Below are positions 43,946 through 53,615 of a stretch of DNA of 64,000 nt, piece after piece (position 1 is the stretch's first letter; each line of letters starts with the position of its first letter). A program made the position numbers and the translations under genes. Origin of the DNA: Pseudorhodobacter aquimaris (GTDB lineage Bacteria; Pseudomonadota; Alphaproteobacteria; Rhodobacterales; Rhodobacteraceae); NCBI RefSeq assembly GCF_001202025.1, contig NZ_LGHS01000041.1, positions 1 to 64,000 on the forward strand. The letters are read 5' to 3'. Below the pieces are notes generated by a model that was given only the letters and a program-made list of their open reading frames with translations, did not search any database and was not told the origin of the DNA.

Positions 43946-45270
43946 TGTCTTACGATATGATTGCGGCGCTGATGTTCGGCTCCATGCTGATGATGCTGAT
44001 GACTGGGCAGCGCATGTTCGGGGTGATCGGCTTTGTGGCTGTGGTGGCGGCCTTGCTGCTTTGGGGGGATCGGGGGGGTTATGATCTTGCCTTTGCCCAG
44101 ACGATCAAGGTGATTGGCTGGTTCCCGCTGCTGACGTTGCCGATGTTCATCTTCATGGGATATGTGCTGTCGGAAAGCCGTCTTGCCGATGATCTTTACC
44201 GGATGTTTCATGTCTGGTTCGGTCCTGTGCCGGGGGGGCTTGCGATCGGGACGATCCTGTTGATGGTGCTGATTTCGGCGATGAACGGGCTGTCGGTGGC
44301 GGGGATGGCAATTGGCGCGACGATCGCCCTGCCTGAGCTGCTCAAACGCAATTACGACAAGCGGATGGTGACAGGGGTCATTCAGGCGGGGTCATCGCTG
44401 GGCATCCTTGTGCCGCCCTCGGTGGTGTTGGTGCTCTATGCGCTGATCGCGCGGCAATCGGTGTCGGATCTGTGGCTGGCGGGGATTGTGCCGGGGTTGA
44501 TGATGGCTTTGATGTTCATTGCCTATATCTGGATACGCTGCAAGTTGAACCCCGCGCTTGGGCCGGCTTTGGACGCCGATGAACTTGCCGCCGTGCCAAA
44601 GGCCGAGAAATACCGTCTGCTGATGGCAGGGCTTTTGCCCTTCGGGATCTTTTTGGTGATGATGGTGCCTTTCGTGACCGGCTATACGCGGCTGGTCGAA
44701 AGCTCGGTGATCGGGGCGGTGGCCTCGGTTCTGGTGGCGGTGGCCAAGGGGCGGATGACGCGGGCCGTGTTTGAAACCGCGACCCGTCAGACGCTGGCGA
44801 TTTCCTGCATGTTCTTGTGGATCATCCTTGCTGCATTGGCCTTTGGTGCGGTGTTTGACGGCTTGCGCGCGGTGGATGCGATCAAGGGGCTGTTCCTTGA
44901 CAACCTCGGGCTTGGGCGATGGCAGGTGCTGATCCTGATGCAGCTTTCCTTTATCCTGATGGGGACATTTCTGGACGATACCGCCATGCTGGTGATCGTC
45001 GCGCCGCTTTATGTGCCGCTGGTGAAAATTCTGGAATTCGATCTGGTCTGGTACGGTGTGCTCTATACCATGACCTGTCAGATTGCCTATATGACGCCGC
45101 CCTTTGGCTATAACCTGTTCCTGATGCGCGCCATGGCACCCAAAGAGGTCAGTCTGGTCGATATTTACCGCTCTATCGTGCCTTTTGTGGGCGTTATGGC
45201 GCTGGCGCTGGCGATTGTGATGATTTTCCCGCAGCTTGCACTTTGGCTGCCCAATACGCTTCGACACTAA
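43945..45270 (+). CDS. dctM: TRAP transporter large membrane subunit (DctM)
   Basis: This 441-residue permease has about 12 membrane segments. Conserved stretches are TLPMFIFMGYVLSES, VLISAMNGLSVAGMAIGATIALP, GSSLGILVPPSVVLVLYAL and TPPFGYNLFLM. The start at 43945 overlaps the dctQ stop; the frame is open further upstream but inside dctQ. It forms the substrate channel of the TRAP system. Confidence 0.92.
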   Translation: MSYDMIAALMFGSMLMMLMTGQRMFGVIGFVAVVAALLLWGDRGGYDLAFAQTIKVIGWFPLLTLPMFIFMGYVLSESRLADDLYRMFHVWFGPVPGGLAIGTILLMVLISAMNGLSVAGMAIGATIALPELLKRNYDKRMVTGVIQAGSSLGILVPPSVVLVLYALIARQSVSDLWLAGIVPGLMMALMFIAYIWIRCKLNPALGPALDADELAAVPKAEKYRLLMAGLLPFGIFLVMMVPFVTGYTRLVESSVIGAVASVLVAVAKGRMTRAVFETATRQTLAISCMFLWIILAALAFGAVFDGLRAVDAIKGLFLDNLGLGRWQVLILMQLSFILMGTFLDDTAMLVIVAPLYVPLVKILEFDLVWYGVLYTMTCQIAYMTPPFGYNLFLMRAMAPKEVSLVDIYRSIVPFVGVMALALAIVMIFPQLALWLPNTLRH

Positions 45271-45312
45271 CCAATGGCGGATCCAACCGCCCTTTCAACA
45301 AGGAGAGTTCCA

Positions 45313-46346
45313 ATGACCACCAGAAGAAAGTTCCTGACCTCGGGCGTGATGGCCGCCGGTGCCTCGACGCTGGCCGCCCCTGCCCTTGCCCAAGCGCCGA
45401 TCAAATGGCGCTTGCAGACCTATGCCGGGGCCGCCTTGGGCGCCGAGGTGATCAAGCCTGCCATCGACCAATTCAACGCCATTGCCGAAGGGCAGATGGA
45501 GATCGAGCTTTATTACGCCGACCAATTGGTCCCCACGAGCGAGCTGTTCCAGGCCATGCAGCGCGGCACCATTGACGCGGTGCAATCGGATGATGACAGC
45601 ATGGCAAGCCCCACCGATGTCACCGTGTTCGGCGGCTATTTCCCCTTTGCCAGCCGCTATTCGCTGGATGTGCCGGTGCTGTTCAACCAATACGGGTTGA
45701 ATGAGATCTGGGACGAAGAATACGCCAAGGTCGGCGTGAAACACATCAGTGCCGGCGCATGGGACCCCTGCCATTTTGCGACCAAAGATCCCATCAACAG
45801 CCTTGAGGATCTGAAGGGCAAGCGCATCTTTACCTTTCCGACGGCGGGGCGTTTCCTGTCGCAATTCGGCGTGGTGCCTGTCACCCTGCCATGGGAAGAT
45901 ATTGAGGTTGCGGTCCAACCGGAGAGTTGGACGGCATTGCATGGTCCGGCATCACCGAGGTCTATACCGTGGGCTGGGCCAATGTGACCAATTACTTCCT
46001 GACCAATAATATCTCGGGCGCTTGGATCGGGCATTTCTTTGCCAATATGGACCGCTGGAATGAGCTGCCGCCACATCTGCAAATGCTGGTCAAGGTGTGC
46101 TTTGAGCAATCACATTACCACCGCCAGCATTGGTATTGGGGCGGCGAGGCCGATTTGCGCGTCAATGGGCCCAAGCTGAAGCTGACCTCAATCCCTGATG
46201 CCGAATGGGCGCAGGTGGAAAAAGCCGCACAGACCTTCTGGGATGAAATTGCCGCCGAATCAGAGGTGAAGGCAAAGGTTGTATCGGTCTTCAAAGAGTA
46301 TAACGCCACGATGGAAAAAGCCGGAAGGCCCTACCGCTACGGCTGA
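45313..46346 (+). pseudogene. dctP: TRAP transporter substrate-binding protein (DctP family), frameshifted
   Basis: This periplasmic binding protein would have about 344 residues if intact. It starts with a twin-arginine-like signal (TTRRKFLTSGVMAAGAST, cleavage near ALAQA). The first frame runs to about 45918. There, GTCCAACCGGAGAG would read AVQTGELDGIAWSGITEV with one more A after CAA (45917-45918). The other frame continues to the stop at 46346 with the C-terminal half intact (KKAAQTFWDEIAAES-like region). The missing A makes this copy inactive as shown, unless it is a sequencing error. AAGGAGAGTTCCA precedes the ATG, a strong site. A terminator follows the gene. Confidence 0.8.
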
Positions 46347-46395
46347 TCCATGCAAAAGGCTTCGCGAATTGCCAGCCCTCTACGTTGAATGATGC

Positions 46396-46430
46396 AATCC
46401 ACGGCAAGCTCTGACTGCCGTGGATTTTAT
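46396..46430 (+). terminator. Terminator of the TRAP operon
   Basis: AATCCACGGCA (46396-46406) and TGCCGTGGATT (46416-46426) form a perfect 11-bp stem followed by a T-rich stretch. It lies about 50 bases after dctP. Confidence 0.85.
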
Positions 46431-46486
46431 ATTTTCTTTGCCAGAATCTGAACCCATCTCCTCAGCAGTAAAGAGCTGAGAATAGA

Positions 46487-46824
46487 ATGGCGATATTCGA
46501 TAGCATTAAAGAGCTTGTGAGTAGATCCAATGAGAACGAGACAGCCTATATCTGCATGTCTTACAAGTCGGCTGGTTATCGAACGGAGCGGTTTCTCAAG
46601 ACTGATCAGGTTTATTTTCACGACCAAAACGCAATACACGAGTATCGCGAAGACAATGACAGGCAGTTTTTCAATGCTATCGATTGTGTTTCCATTACGG
46701 TCCATTTGTGGCCGACCATCTCTTAAACGACATCGAGCAAGACATCCCAATATTGTGGTCGTATCCGGATGAAGAGCAAAAAGAGAACATCAAGATCGGG
46801 CAGCCTTTTATCCTAACCGAATAG
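46487..46824 (+). pseudogene. Orphan small gene with an apparent one-base deletion
   Basis: An A+T-rich reading frame starts at ATG 46487 with MAIFDSIKELVSRSNENE and reaches FFNAIDCVSITVH. Near 46700 it runs into a stop after a few residues. The +2 frame continues from FVADHLLNDIEQDIPIL through SYPDEEQKENIKIGQPF to the stop at 46824. One extra base would give a single protein of about 112 residues. I recognise no family; acidic small proteins of this kind are sometimes immunity or antitoxin proteins, but nothing here proves that. Its base composition differs clearly from its neighbours, which points to transfer. Confidence 0.5.
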
Positions 46825-47301
46825 ATCCCTCGCGTAGATCTTGCCCTTTGCCATCCCCAGCGTCTGCTGGGGTTGTCTTGATTTTATGGGTTCCCATCCA
46901 GTTATGCGTGAAACGGTAGATTTCGATAACCCTCGATATAGTCGCTGGATTGTAGAGATAGTGACGATCCCAAGCATAACCGTTGTTGCCCCATATCAGT
47001 TTTTCCCGACTTGCGGTAAAGGGTAGGATTAAGTTCTCGAAGCGCGCCGTAATTCTCACAGACCTCTGTTTGGCAAGTGTCCTTGGAGAACGCTTCGGAA
47101 AAACCGGCTTCTCAGACGACGATATTCCTGAACAATCGCCCGATTATTTTTGACGACAGAGCTCTGACCGCAAGCCCCACAAGTATATGTATTCTCTGCC
47201 CCTGAGCCGATGACCTTTCCTCGGAGAATGTTCGATTTGACTTTTGCTGAATGTTTCCCTTTTTTATCAAAGGAGTTCGGAGGAATATAAAAAGCCCGCA
47301 T
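46813..47301 (-). pseudogene. Broken transposase-like zinc-ribbon gene
   Basis: Pieces of one transposase-like protein are spread over three minus-strand frames. The first has a zinc-ribbon-like YTCGACGQSSVVKNNRAIVQEYRRLRSRF. After an apparent extra T (A-run at 47099-47103 on the plus strand) a second frame gives DTCQTEVCENYG ... LYRKSGKTDMGQQR. A third frame ends with ATISRVIEIYRFTHNWMG and, after a further shift, TLGMAKGKIYARDLFG and a stop at 46813. The C-terminal pattern (short conserved TTPAxxLGMAKG) is typical of IS transposases. Probably a large internal part is also missing. It is degraded beyond activity. Confidence 0.5.
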
Positions 47302-47524
47302 CGGGGGTTCGGCAAAAGTTAATGTCGATTCCGTGGAAGGGCCGGGGTAAGCGGCGCTTGGAACCTGTCGAAGATATATTCGAGAGATGGTTCAATCAAT
47401 TTCCCTGAAAAACTGCTACATTTTGTGTGATCAGGGATAAGGTTGGCCAAAATCTGGACAACCCAAGGAAATATTGCATCATTTAACGCAAAGGGCTGGC
47501 GTGAATTGCGGGGCCTTTATGCCA

Positions 47525-48853
47525 TTACAGCGCGCGGTAGGCTGCTTCCTGACGCTCAGTCCAGCGCACGCGCAAAGTCCAGCCCGTATCGGTCAGGATC
47601 TCTTCCTCGATCACGCCCTCGGCATGAAGCCAAGCGTGGGCGCGGCCCATGCTGAAGTCCAGTGACAATTCCGCATCCGAACGGCTAAGCTCAAAGGCCC
47701 CTGACACCGCAGCCAGAAGGTCATCCACGCCCTGCCCTGTGATGGCAGAGAGCGCGAAGATCCGCTCTGATGCGGCAGCCTTGGCCATCAACGCTGCACG
47801 CGCAGATTCATCTACCAAATCCAGCTTGTTCCAGATTTCAAACTGCGGTGTCTCATTGCGCACACCAAGACTGGTCAGAATATCACCCACATCAGCCGCC
47901 TGTTCCGCGGATTCGGGGTGGCTGATGTCGCGGACGTGCAAGATCAGATCGGCTTCCAGAACCTCTTCCAGCGTGGCGCGGAAGGCCGCGACAAGCTGTG
48001 TCGGCAGATCGGAAATGAACCCCACCGTATCGGAAAGAATCACCTTGCGCCCGTCGGGCAATTCCATGCCGCGCATTGTCGGGTCCAGCGTGGCAAAGAG
48101 CATATCCTTGGCCAGAACCTCAGCCCCGGTGATCCGGTTGAAAAGCGTTGATTTTCCCGCATTGGTATAGCCGACCAAGGCCACAACCGGAAAGGGCACC
48201 TTACGCCGTGCCGCGCGGTGAAGCTCCCGGGTTTTGACAACCTTGTCGAGCTGACGCCTGATGCGCACAACCTGATCATCGATCGCGCGACGGTCCGATT
48301 CGATCTGGGTTTCGCCGGGACCGCCCACAAAACCATATCCGCCGCGCTGACGTTCGAGGTGGGTCCAGGCCCGCACCAGACGCGTGCGTTGGTAGGAAAG
48401 CGCTGCAAGTTCTACCTGCAGCACACCTTCGCGCGTGCGGGCACGATCAGCAAAAATTTCCAAAATCAACCCGGTGCGATCCAGCACCTTGACGCCCCAT
48501 TCCTTTTCAAGATTGCGCTGTTGCACCGGCGTGACCGGCCCGTCGATCAAGACCAAGCCGATTTCAAGGGCCTTGAGTTGGGCCGAAATTTCCGCGACTT
48601 TGCCGGTCCCGAACAATGTGCCGGGCAAACGTTTGGGCAGACGCACAACCTCACCGCCTACCACCTCCAATCCAGGGAGCGCGGCGGCCAGAGAGGTGGC
48701 CTCGGCCAGCCCGTGTTCGGGCAAGCGGCGCGCGCGGGCGGTTTTCAGATCGGGATGCAGCACATAGGCAAGCGTGGCCTCGTCACGCGTGTCATGCCCT
48801 GCAAGCCGTAGCTCTACGGAAAATCCGTCGTCGTCGTGATCAGATGCGGTCAA
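47525..48853 (-). CDS. hflX: GTPase HflX
   Basis: HflX, 442 residues, is a ribosome-associated GTPase that splits stalled ribosomes. The N-terminal HflX domain (LPKRLPGTLFGTGKVAEI, VTPVQQRNLEKEWGVKVLDRTGLILEIFADRA) is followed by the G domain with G1 GYTNAGKSTLFN, G3 DTVGFI and G4 NKLDLV. The start is TTG at 48853, two bases after the hfq stop. No ATG lies nearby in frame before the conserved domain, so TTG is the best choice. Cotranscription with hfq is the usual arrangement. The 200 bases beyond its stop (47324-47524) hold no gene. Confidence 0.93.
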   Translation of the reverse strand: MTASDHDDDGFSVELRLAGHDTRDEATLAYVLHPDLKTARARRLPEHGLAEATSLAAALPGLEVVGGEVVRLPKRLPGTLFGTGKVAEISAQLKALEIGLVLIDGPVTPVQQRNLEKEWGVKVLDRTGLILEIFADRARTREGVLQVELAALSYQRTRLVRAWTHLERQRGGYGFVGGPGETQIESDRRAIDDQVVRIRRQLDKVVKTRELHRAARRKVPFPVVALVGYTNAGKSTLFNRITGAEVLAKDMLFATLDPTMRGMELPDGRKVILSDTVGFISDLPTQLVAAFRATLEEVLEADLILHVRDISHPESAEQAADVGDILTSLGVRNETPQFEIWNKLDLVDESARAALMAKAAASERIFALSAITGQGVDDLLAAVSGAFELSRSDAELSLDFSMGRAHAWLHAEGVIEEEILTDTGWTLRVRWTERQEAAYRAL

Positions 48854-48855
48854 GC

Positions 48856-49089
48856 TTATTCTTCGCCTTCATATAGGCTGATCGGCGCCCCTGGCATGAT
48901 GGTCGAAATCGCGTGCTTGTAAACCAGCTGCGACTGCCCGTCCCTGCGCAACAACACACAGAAATTATCAAACCAGGTGATAACACCTTGCAGCTTTACG
49001 CCATTGATCAAAAAAATCGTAACCGGGACTTTGGCCTTCCGGACGTGATTCAAAAATGCATCTTGGAGATTTTGTTTGTCGGAAGCCAT
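48856..49089 (-). CDS. hfq: RNA chaperone Hfq
   Basis: Hfq, 77 residues, is the Sm-like ring protein that helps small RNAs pair with messengers. The Sm1 motif ([28 protein letters not shown]) and Sm2 motif (VYKHAISTI) are complete. ATG at 49089 follows AAAAAAGGCAAAGCAATA; the 22 additional upstream codons in the open frame are not family-like. It lies downstream of the ntr/trk genes, as in other alphaproteobacteria. Confidence 0.95.
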   Translation of the reverse strand: MASDKQNLQDAFLNHVRKAKVPVTIFLINGVKLQGVITWFDNFCVLLRRDGQSQLVYKHAISTIMPGAPISLYEGEE

Positions 49090-49231
49090 TATTGCTTTGC
49101 CTTTTTTTATTCTGGTTACCGTCCTCACCTGCGGTCCTTCCCGCAAGGCATTCACGCTAATATGTCGCGGGAATTGCCGAGTTTCCAGCCCAAAAGCGGG
49201 TTAGCTGAAAATGTGGCAAAATAACACCGCC

Positions 49232-50746
49232 TTATTTGCGCCATACATCGGGTGAGAGCAGCGCAAGGATTGCCAAAATTTCCACCCGTCCGACAATCAT
49301 TGCAACACCCAGAATGGCCTTGACCGGAACAGAGAGTTCAATCATGCGGATCGGTGTCTCGGCTGCAAGTATGGCCAAAGGGCCGGTAGTTGTTACGGCG
49401 GCGACGGTCAGGATCAGGCTTTGGTCAAACTCTAGCCCGCGCAGGGCAAGGGCCGCGATCACAATCGAAAACGTCAGCGCATAAAGCATGAAGAATATCC
49501 ACGCCACATAGGCCCCGCCCTGTCGCAGCCGCCGTTCCCTATCGCCGCCGCCGCCGATAGAGCTGGGGTGTACCAGCCGGTTCATCTCGCGCTCCCCGTG
49601 GCGCGCCAAAGCATAGACGCGCAAGAGTTTCAGTCCCCCCGCCGTGGTTGCAATCCCGCCCCCCATCATCGCCAGCCCCAAAAGCACCAAGCCCGGACTG
49701 TTGAGCCCCGACCATGACCGCGCCTCTTGCCAATCCGCGCTTTCAAAGCCGGTTGTCGTCAAAAAAGACATGGTGGTGAAAAGCCCACCCCAAAGCGCCT
49801 TGACCGCGGCCAAAACGTCAAACCGTTCCTCGACGCCCATTGCCCCAAGCCAATGACGCGAAAACAAGATCAGCGGCACGACAACCAGAAAGGTCAGTGC
49901 CAGACGTAACTCGTGGTCAGTCCACAGTGTCCGGCTTTTGTCAGCCTGCACCGATCCGGGCATAAAGCGCCGCGACAAGGCCAAAGCCATGAAGGCAAAT
50001 ATCAGAACCTCGGACAGATGGCCCCCATTGACGCTGCCCGGCCCGTTGGTGATGCCGCTGGTCGAAAGCGTCGACATCGCCAGCACAATTGCCGTCATCC
50101 CACGTTCACCCGCCATCAAAAGCAGCACCCAAAGCAGCACCGTCAGACCAAGGTATGCGGGGAATAATTTGGCAGAATGGCGGATCATACGCTCTGACGG
50201 GCCCGCGCCATGGACGATCTGCTCGACCCCCCTTGCGCTGCGACCGGGGACGCGGTTTGAAAGAACCTCTACCCCGCCAAGGTTCAGCGGGGCCAATATC
50301 GCAACTGCCGACATCAGCACGAAAAACCCGCCAAGCCAGCCCACAAGCCCGCGCCACAGGTGCAAGGAGGGCGAGAGACGCCCCGGCATGTCATATTGCG
50401 TAACGCCGGTGGTGGTGAAAGAGGATACCATCTCAAACCAGGCATTGACGAAAGTGGTGTCGGGCAGTGCCTCGGAAAACGGGATCGCAAAAAGGAAGGG
50501 CAGCCAAAGATAGGCCCCGAATAGTGCTGCAAGCTGGCTGCGCGCCGCGATCTTGGCACGGTAGTTATCGGTGGCAATCCCCAGCAGCAGGGTAAAGATA
50601 AAAAACATCACCGCGCCATAAAAGAACGGCCGCGCTACGGTAAAATTGCCAAACACCGCCGCATGGGCCGCAGGTAACAGCATCGCAAGCGATCCCCACC
50701 CCGTAAGGACCACAAGCAACGGCAGTTCCAGAATGCGGCGCATCAT
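49232..50746 (-). CDS. trkH: Potassium uptake channel subunit TrkH
   Basis: TrkH, 504 residues, has about ten membrane segments and the repeated pore loops of the Trk/Ktr family (such as FTTTGVTQYDMP, LSTSGITNGPGS, LTTTGFESADW and AVTTTGPLAIL). It forms the potassium channel regulated by TrkA, whose gene lies immediately upstream. The ATG at 50746 follows the trkA stop by about six bases, so the two are co-transcribed. Confidence 0.92.
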   Translation of the reverse strand: MMRRILELPLLVVLTGWGSLAMLLPAAHAAVFGNFTVARPFFYGAVMFFIFTLLLGIATDNYRAKIAARSQLAALFGAYLWLPFLFAIPFSEALPDTTFVNAWFEMVSSFTTTGVTQYDMPGRLSPSLHLWRGLVGWLGGFFVLMSAVAILAPLNLGGVEVLSNRVPGRSARGVEQIVHGAGPSERMIRHSAKLFPAYLGLTVLLWVLLLMAGERGMTAIVLAMSTLSTSGITNGPGSVNGGHLSEVLIFAFMALALSRRFMPGSVQADKSRTLWTDHELRLALTFLVVVPLILFSRHWLGAMGVEERFDVLAAVKALWGGLFTTMSFLTTTGFESADWQEARSWSGLNSPGLVLLGLAMMGGGIATTAGGLKLLRVYALARHGEREMNRLVHPSSIGGGGDRERRLRQGGAYVAWIFFMLYALTFSIVIAALALRGLEFDQSLILTVAAVTTTGPLAILAAETPIRMIELSVPVKAILGVAMIVGRVEILAILALLSPDVWRK

Positions 50747-50752
50747 GTCAAA

Positions 50753-52129
50753 TCAAAAGAAATCAACGGAGACTTGCAGCAGGCGCCCCACCTCTGGCAC
50801 GTCCTTGGCCATAGAAAAGATCGCGACGACATCGCCTTCCTCCATCCGCAGATCGCCAGTGGGTTTCACCACTTTTCCCCCCTTCATTACCGCGCCGACC
50901 AGCACCCCTTCGGGGAAATCAATCTCACGGATCGCACGCCCGGCCAGCGGTGAAGTAGACAGCACCTGCGCCTCGATCACCTCGGCCTCGGCATCACCGA
51001 TGGAATAGATGGAGCGCACACGCCCATGCCGGATATGGCGCAAGATTGAGGATACAGTGGTCGCGCGAGGGTTGATAAAGGCGTCGATATCCAGCGCATC
51101 CATAAGCGGGACCAGTGTCGGATCATTGACCAGCGCAATCGCCATCGGACAGCCCGCCTGTTTGGCCCGCACCGCCACCAGTAGGTTGGTTTTATCGTCA
51201 TCGGTCACGCAGAGCACGGCATCGGCGCGGTCGATGCCCGCTTCCATCAGTATTTCGATATCCATGCCGTCACCGTTCAAAACGATGGTCCGTTCCAGCG
51301 CGTCGGCGGCCTTCTCGGCGCGGGTGCGGCTCTTTTCGATCATCTTGGCGCGCATCCGCTCCACCCGCGCTTCAAGAGCTGTGGCCACCGCCAGCCCGAC
51401 ATTCCCCCCACCCACGATCACGACGCGTTCTTGTTTGCGGGTGGTTTTGCCAAAGATCTCAAGCGTGCGGGTCAGGTCGTCATTATGGATGAACACATAG
51501 ATCCGGTCGCCTGAAAAAAGCTGGTCGCCCGCCTCGGGGGCAAAGAGCCGCTCGTTGCGGCGCACGCCAACCACCGTGGCCCGCAGGGTCGAAAACAGTT
51601 CGGACAATTGCCGCAAGGGGGTATTCAGCACGGGACAATCATCATCCAGCACGATCCCCAAAATTTGCGATTGCCCGTCCATGAAGCTTTCGGCGTCAAA
51701 GGTTGCCGGGGCGGCCAGACGTTGCAAGGCGGCCTCGGCCACTTCTTTTTCAGGGCTGATCACCACATCGATGGGCATATGATCGCGGCGATACAGATCG
51801 GCGTAGATCGCATCAAGATAGCTTTGCGCGCGCAGCCGCGCGATTTTACGCGGCACCGAGAACACCGAATGCGCCACCTGACAGGTGACCATATTCACCT
51901 CGTCGGAATGGGTGGCGGCGATGATCATATCGGCATCACGCGCGCCTGCCCGCGCCAGCACATCCGGGTAGCTGGCAAAGCCAACGATCCCTTGCACGTC
52001 AAGCGTGTCGGTTGCGCGTCGCACCAGATCGGCGTTGAAATCCACCACCGTCACGTCGTTATTTTCACCCGACAGATGGCGCGCGATTTGCCAGCCGACC
52101 TGCCCTGCGCCACAAATGATCACTTTCAT
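50753..52129 (-). CDS. trkA: Trk potassium uptake regulatory subunit TrkA
   Basis: TrkA, 458 residues, has two NAD-binding RCK (TrkA-N) domains (MKVIICGAGQVGWQIARHL and VVIVGGGNVGLAVATALE) and two TrkA-C domains. It binds NAD(H) and controls TrkH. Length and order are typical. The intergenic bases 52130-52202 separate it from ntrX. Confidence 0.94.
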   Translation of the reverse strand: MKVIICGAGQVGWQIARHLSGENNDVTVVDFNADLVRRATDTLDVQGIVGFASYPDVLARAGARDADMIIAATHSDEVNMVTCQVAHSVFSVPRKIARLRAQSYLDAIYADLYRRDHMPIDVVISPEKEVAEAALQRLAAPATFDAESFMDGQSQILGIVLDDDCPVLNTPLRQLSELFSTLRATVVGVRRNERLFAPEAGDQLFSGDRIYVFIHNDDLTRTLEIFGKTTRKQERVVIVGGGNVGLAVATALEARVERMRAKMIEKSRTRAEKAADALERTIVLNGDGMDIEILMEAGIDRADAVLCVTDDDKTNLLVAVRAKQAGCPMAIALVNDPTLVPLMDALDIDAFINPRATTVSSILRHIRHGRVRSIYSIGDAEAEVIEAQVLSTSPLAGRAIREIDFPEGVLVGAVMKGGKVVKPTGDLRMEEGDVVAIFSMAKDVPEVGRLLQVSVDFF

Positions 52130-52202
52130 GGGCCTTCAACTCCGTGGTGGCGGCATTCCAGCACCTTCATTGGCAGAACTGGGCCGATTGGTCAACGCAC
52201 GC

Positions 52203-53615
52203 CTAGGCCTGTGCCTCATCGCTGTCTTCGATACGGGCCTGCCGCGCCCCCGATTTAGTGGTGGTCACGACGCCCAAGGATTTGAGCTTGCGGTGCAGCG
52301 CGCTGCGCTCCATGCCGACAAAGCTGGCAGTGCGGCTGATATTGCCGCCGAACCGGTTGATCTGGGTCAGAAGATATTCCTTTTCAAACAGCTCGCGTGC
52401 CTCGCGCAATGGCAAAGTGGCCAGCGCCCCGCCCAGCACCATACGCCCCTCTTCATGGCTTGCCGTCTCTTGCCCCGGCAGCTCTTTTACATCCACCGGA
52501 CCGGCACCATCGCCCAAAATCAAGACCCGTTCGATGACGTTGCGCAATTGGCGCACGTTGCCCGGCCATTGCATGGTTTGCAGCATCGCCTCGGCATCCC
52601 CCGTCAGGCTACGTGCGGGCAGGCCTTGGGTGCGGTGGAACATATCGATGAAATAGGCGGCTAACTCGGGGATATCCTCACGGCGTTCCTCAAGGCTGGG
52701 CACGGCGATCGGCACCACGTTCAGCCGGTCGTAAAGTTCCTGACGGAAGCGGCCCGCAGCAATCTCGGCGCGCAAATCGCGGGTGGTCGAGGAGATTACC
52801 CGCAGATCGACCCGCACCTTATCCACGCCCCCAACGCGGGTGAATTGCTGGTCCACCAGCACGCGCAGGATCTTGGTCTGGGTGCCCAGTGGCATCTCTG
52901 CCACCTCGTCAAGGTAAACCACACCGCCATGCGCCTGTTCCAACAACCCCTGCTCCACCCCGCGGTCCGGGGTTTCGCGGCCAAAGAGGACCTCTTCCAT
53001 ATGTTCCGGTTCGATTGTGGCAGAGGTGACGGTGACAAAGGGCGCGCTGGCCCGGTTCGAATTGGCATGTATAAAGCGCGCGGCCAATTCCTTGCCCGAT
53101 CCGGCCGGCCCCGAGAGCATGACCCGCCCGTTGGATTTGGTGACTTTTTCCAACTGGACCTTCAGCGCCTTGAATGCCGTGCTGGAGCCGAGCATGTCCG
53201 AAGAGGTGGTATCGCGCCGCCGCAGGTCGGTGTTTTCACGGCGCAAACGGCTGGTCTCCATCGCGCGGCTGACAACCACCATCAGTTGATCGATGTTAAA
53301 GGGCTTTTCGATAAAGTCATAAGCCCCCTGTTTGATCGCGGCGACGGCAATTTCGATATTGCCATGCCCCGAAATAATGACCACCGGAATATCGGGGTTG
53401 TCGCGCTTTACGGTTTTCAGGATGTCGATCCCGTCCATCTGGCTGTCTTTTAGCCAGATATCGAGGATCATCAGCGAAGGCGCCTCGGCCCCGATTTCCG
53501 CCATACAGTCATCGGAATTGCCGGCAAGCCGCACGGCATAGCCTTCGTCCTTCAGGATATCCCCGATCAATTCACGAATATCACGCTCATCATCTACGAT
53601 CAGAATACTGCTCAT
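52203..53615 (-). CDS. ntrX: Response regulator NtrX, without GAFTGA loop
   Basis: NtrX, 470 residues, has a receiver domain (Asp in LMILDIWLKDSQMDG), an AAA+ domain (Walker A GPAGSGKELAARFIH) and a Fis-type C-terminus (FGGNISRTASFVGMERSALHRKL). The region of the sigma-54 GAFTGA loop reads VLFGRETPDRGVEQGLLEQAHGG; the loop is missing, as in other Rhodobacteraceae. It is the partner of NtrY, with which it controls nitrogen and redox-linked genes. The ATG overlaps the ntrY stop. Confidence 0.92.
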   Translation of the reverse strand: MSSILIVDDERDIRELIGDILKDEGYAVRLAGNSDDCMAEIGAEAPSLMILDIWLKDSQMDGIDILKTVKRDNPDIPVVIISGHGNIEIAVAAIKQGAYDFIEKPFNIDQLMVVVSRAMETSRLRRENTDLRRRDTTSSDMLGSSTAFKALKVQLEKVTKSNGRVMLSGPAGSGKELAARFIHANSNRASAPFVTVTSATIEPEHMEEVLFGRETPDRGVEQGLLEQAHGGVVYLDEVAEMPLGTQTKILRVLVDQQFTRVGGVDKVRVDLRVISSTTRDLRAEIAAGRFRQELYDRLNVVPIAVPSLEERREDIPELAAYFIDMFHRTQGLPARSLTGDAEAMLQTMQWPGNVRQLRNVIERVLILGDGAGPVDVKELPGQETASHEEGRMVLGGALATLPLREARELFEKEYLLTQINRFGGNISRTASFVGMERSALHRKLKSLGVVTTTKSGARQARIEDSDEAQA

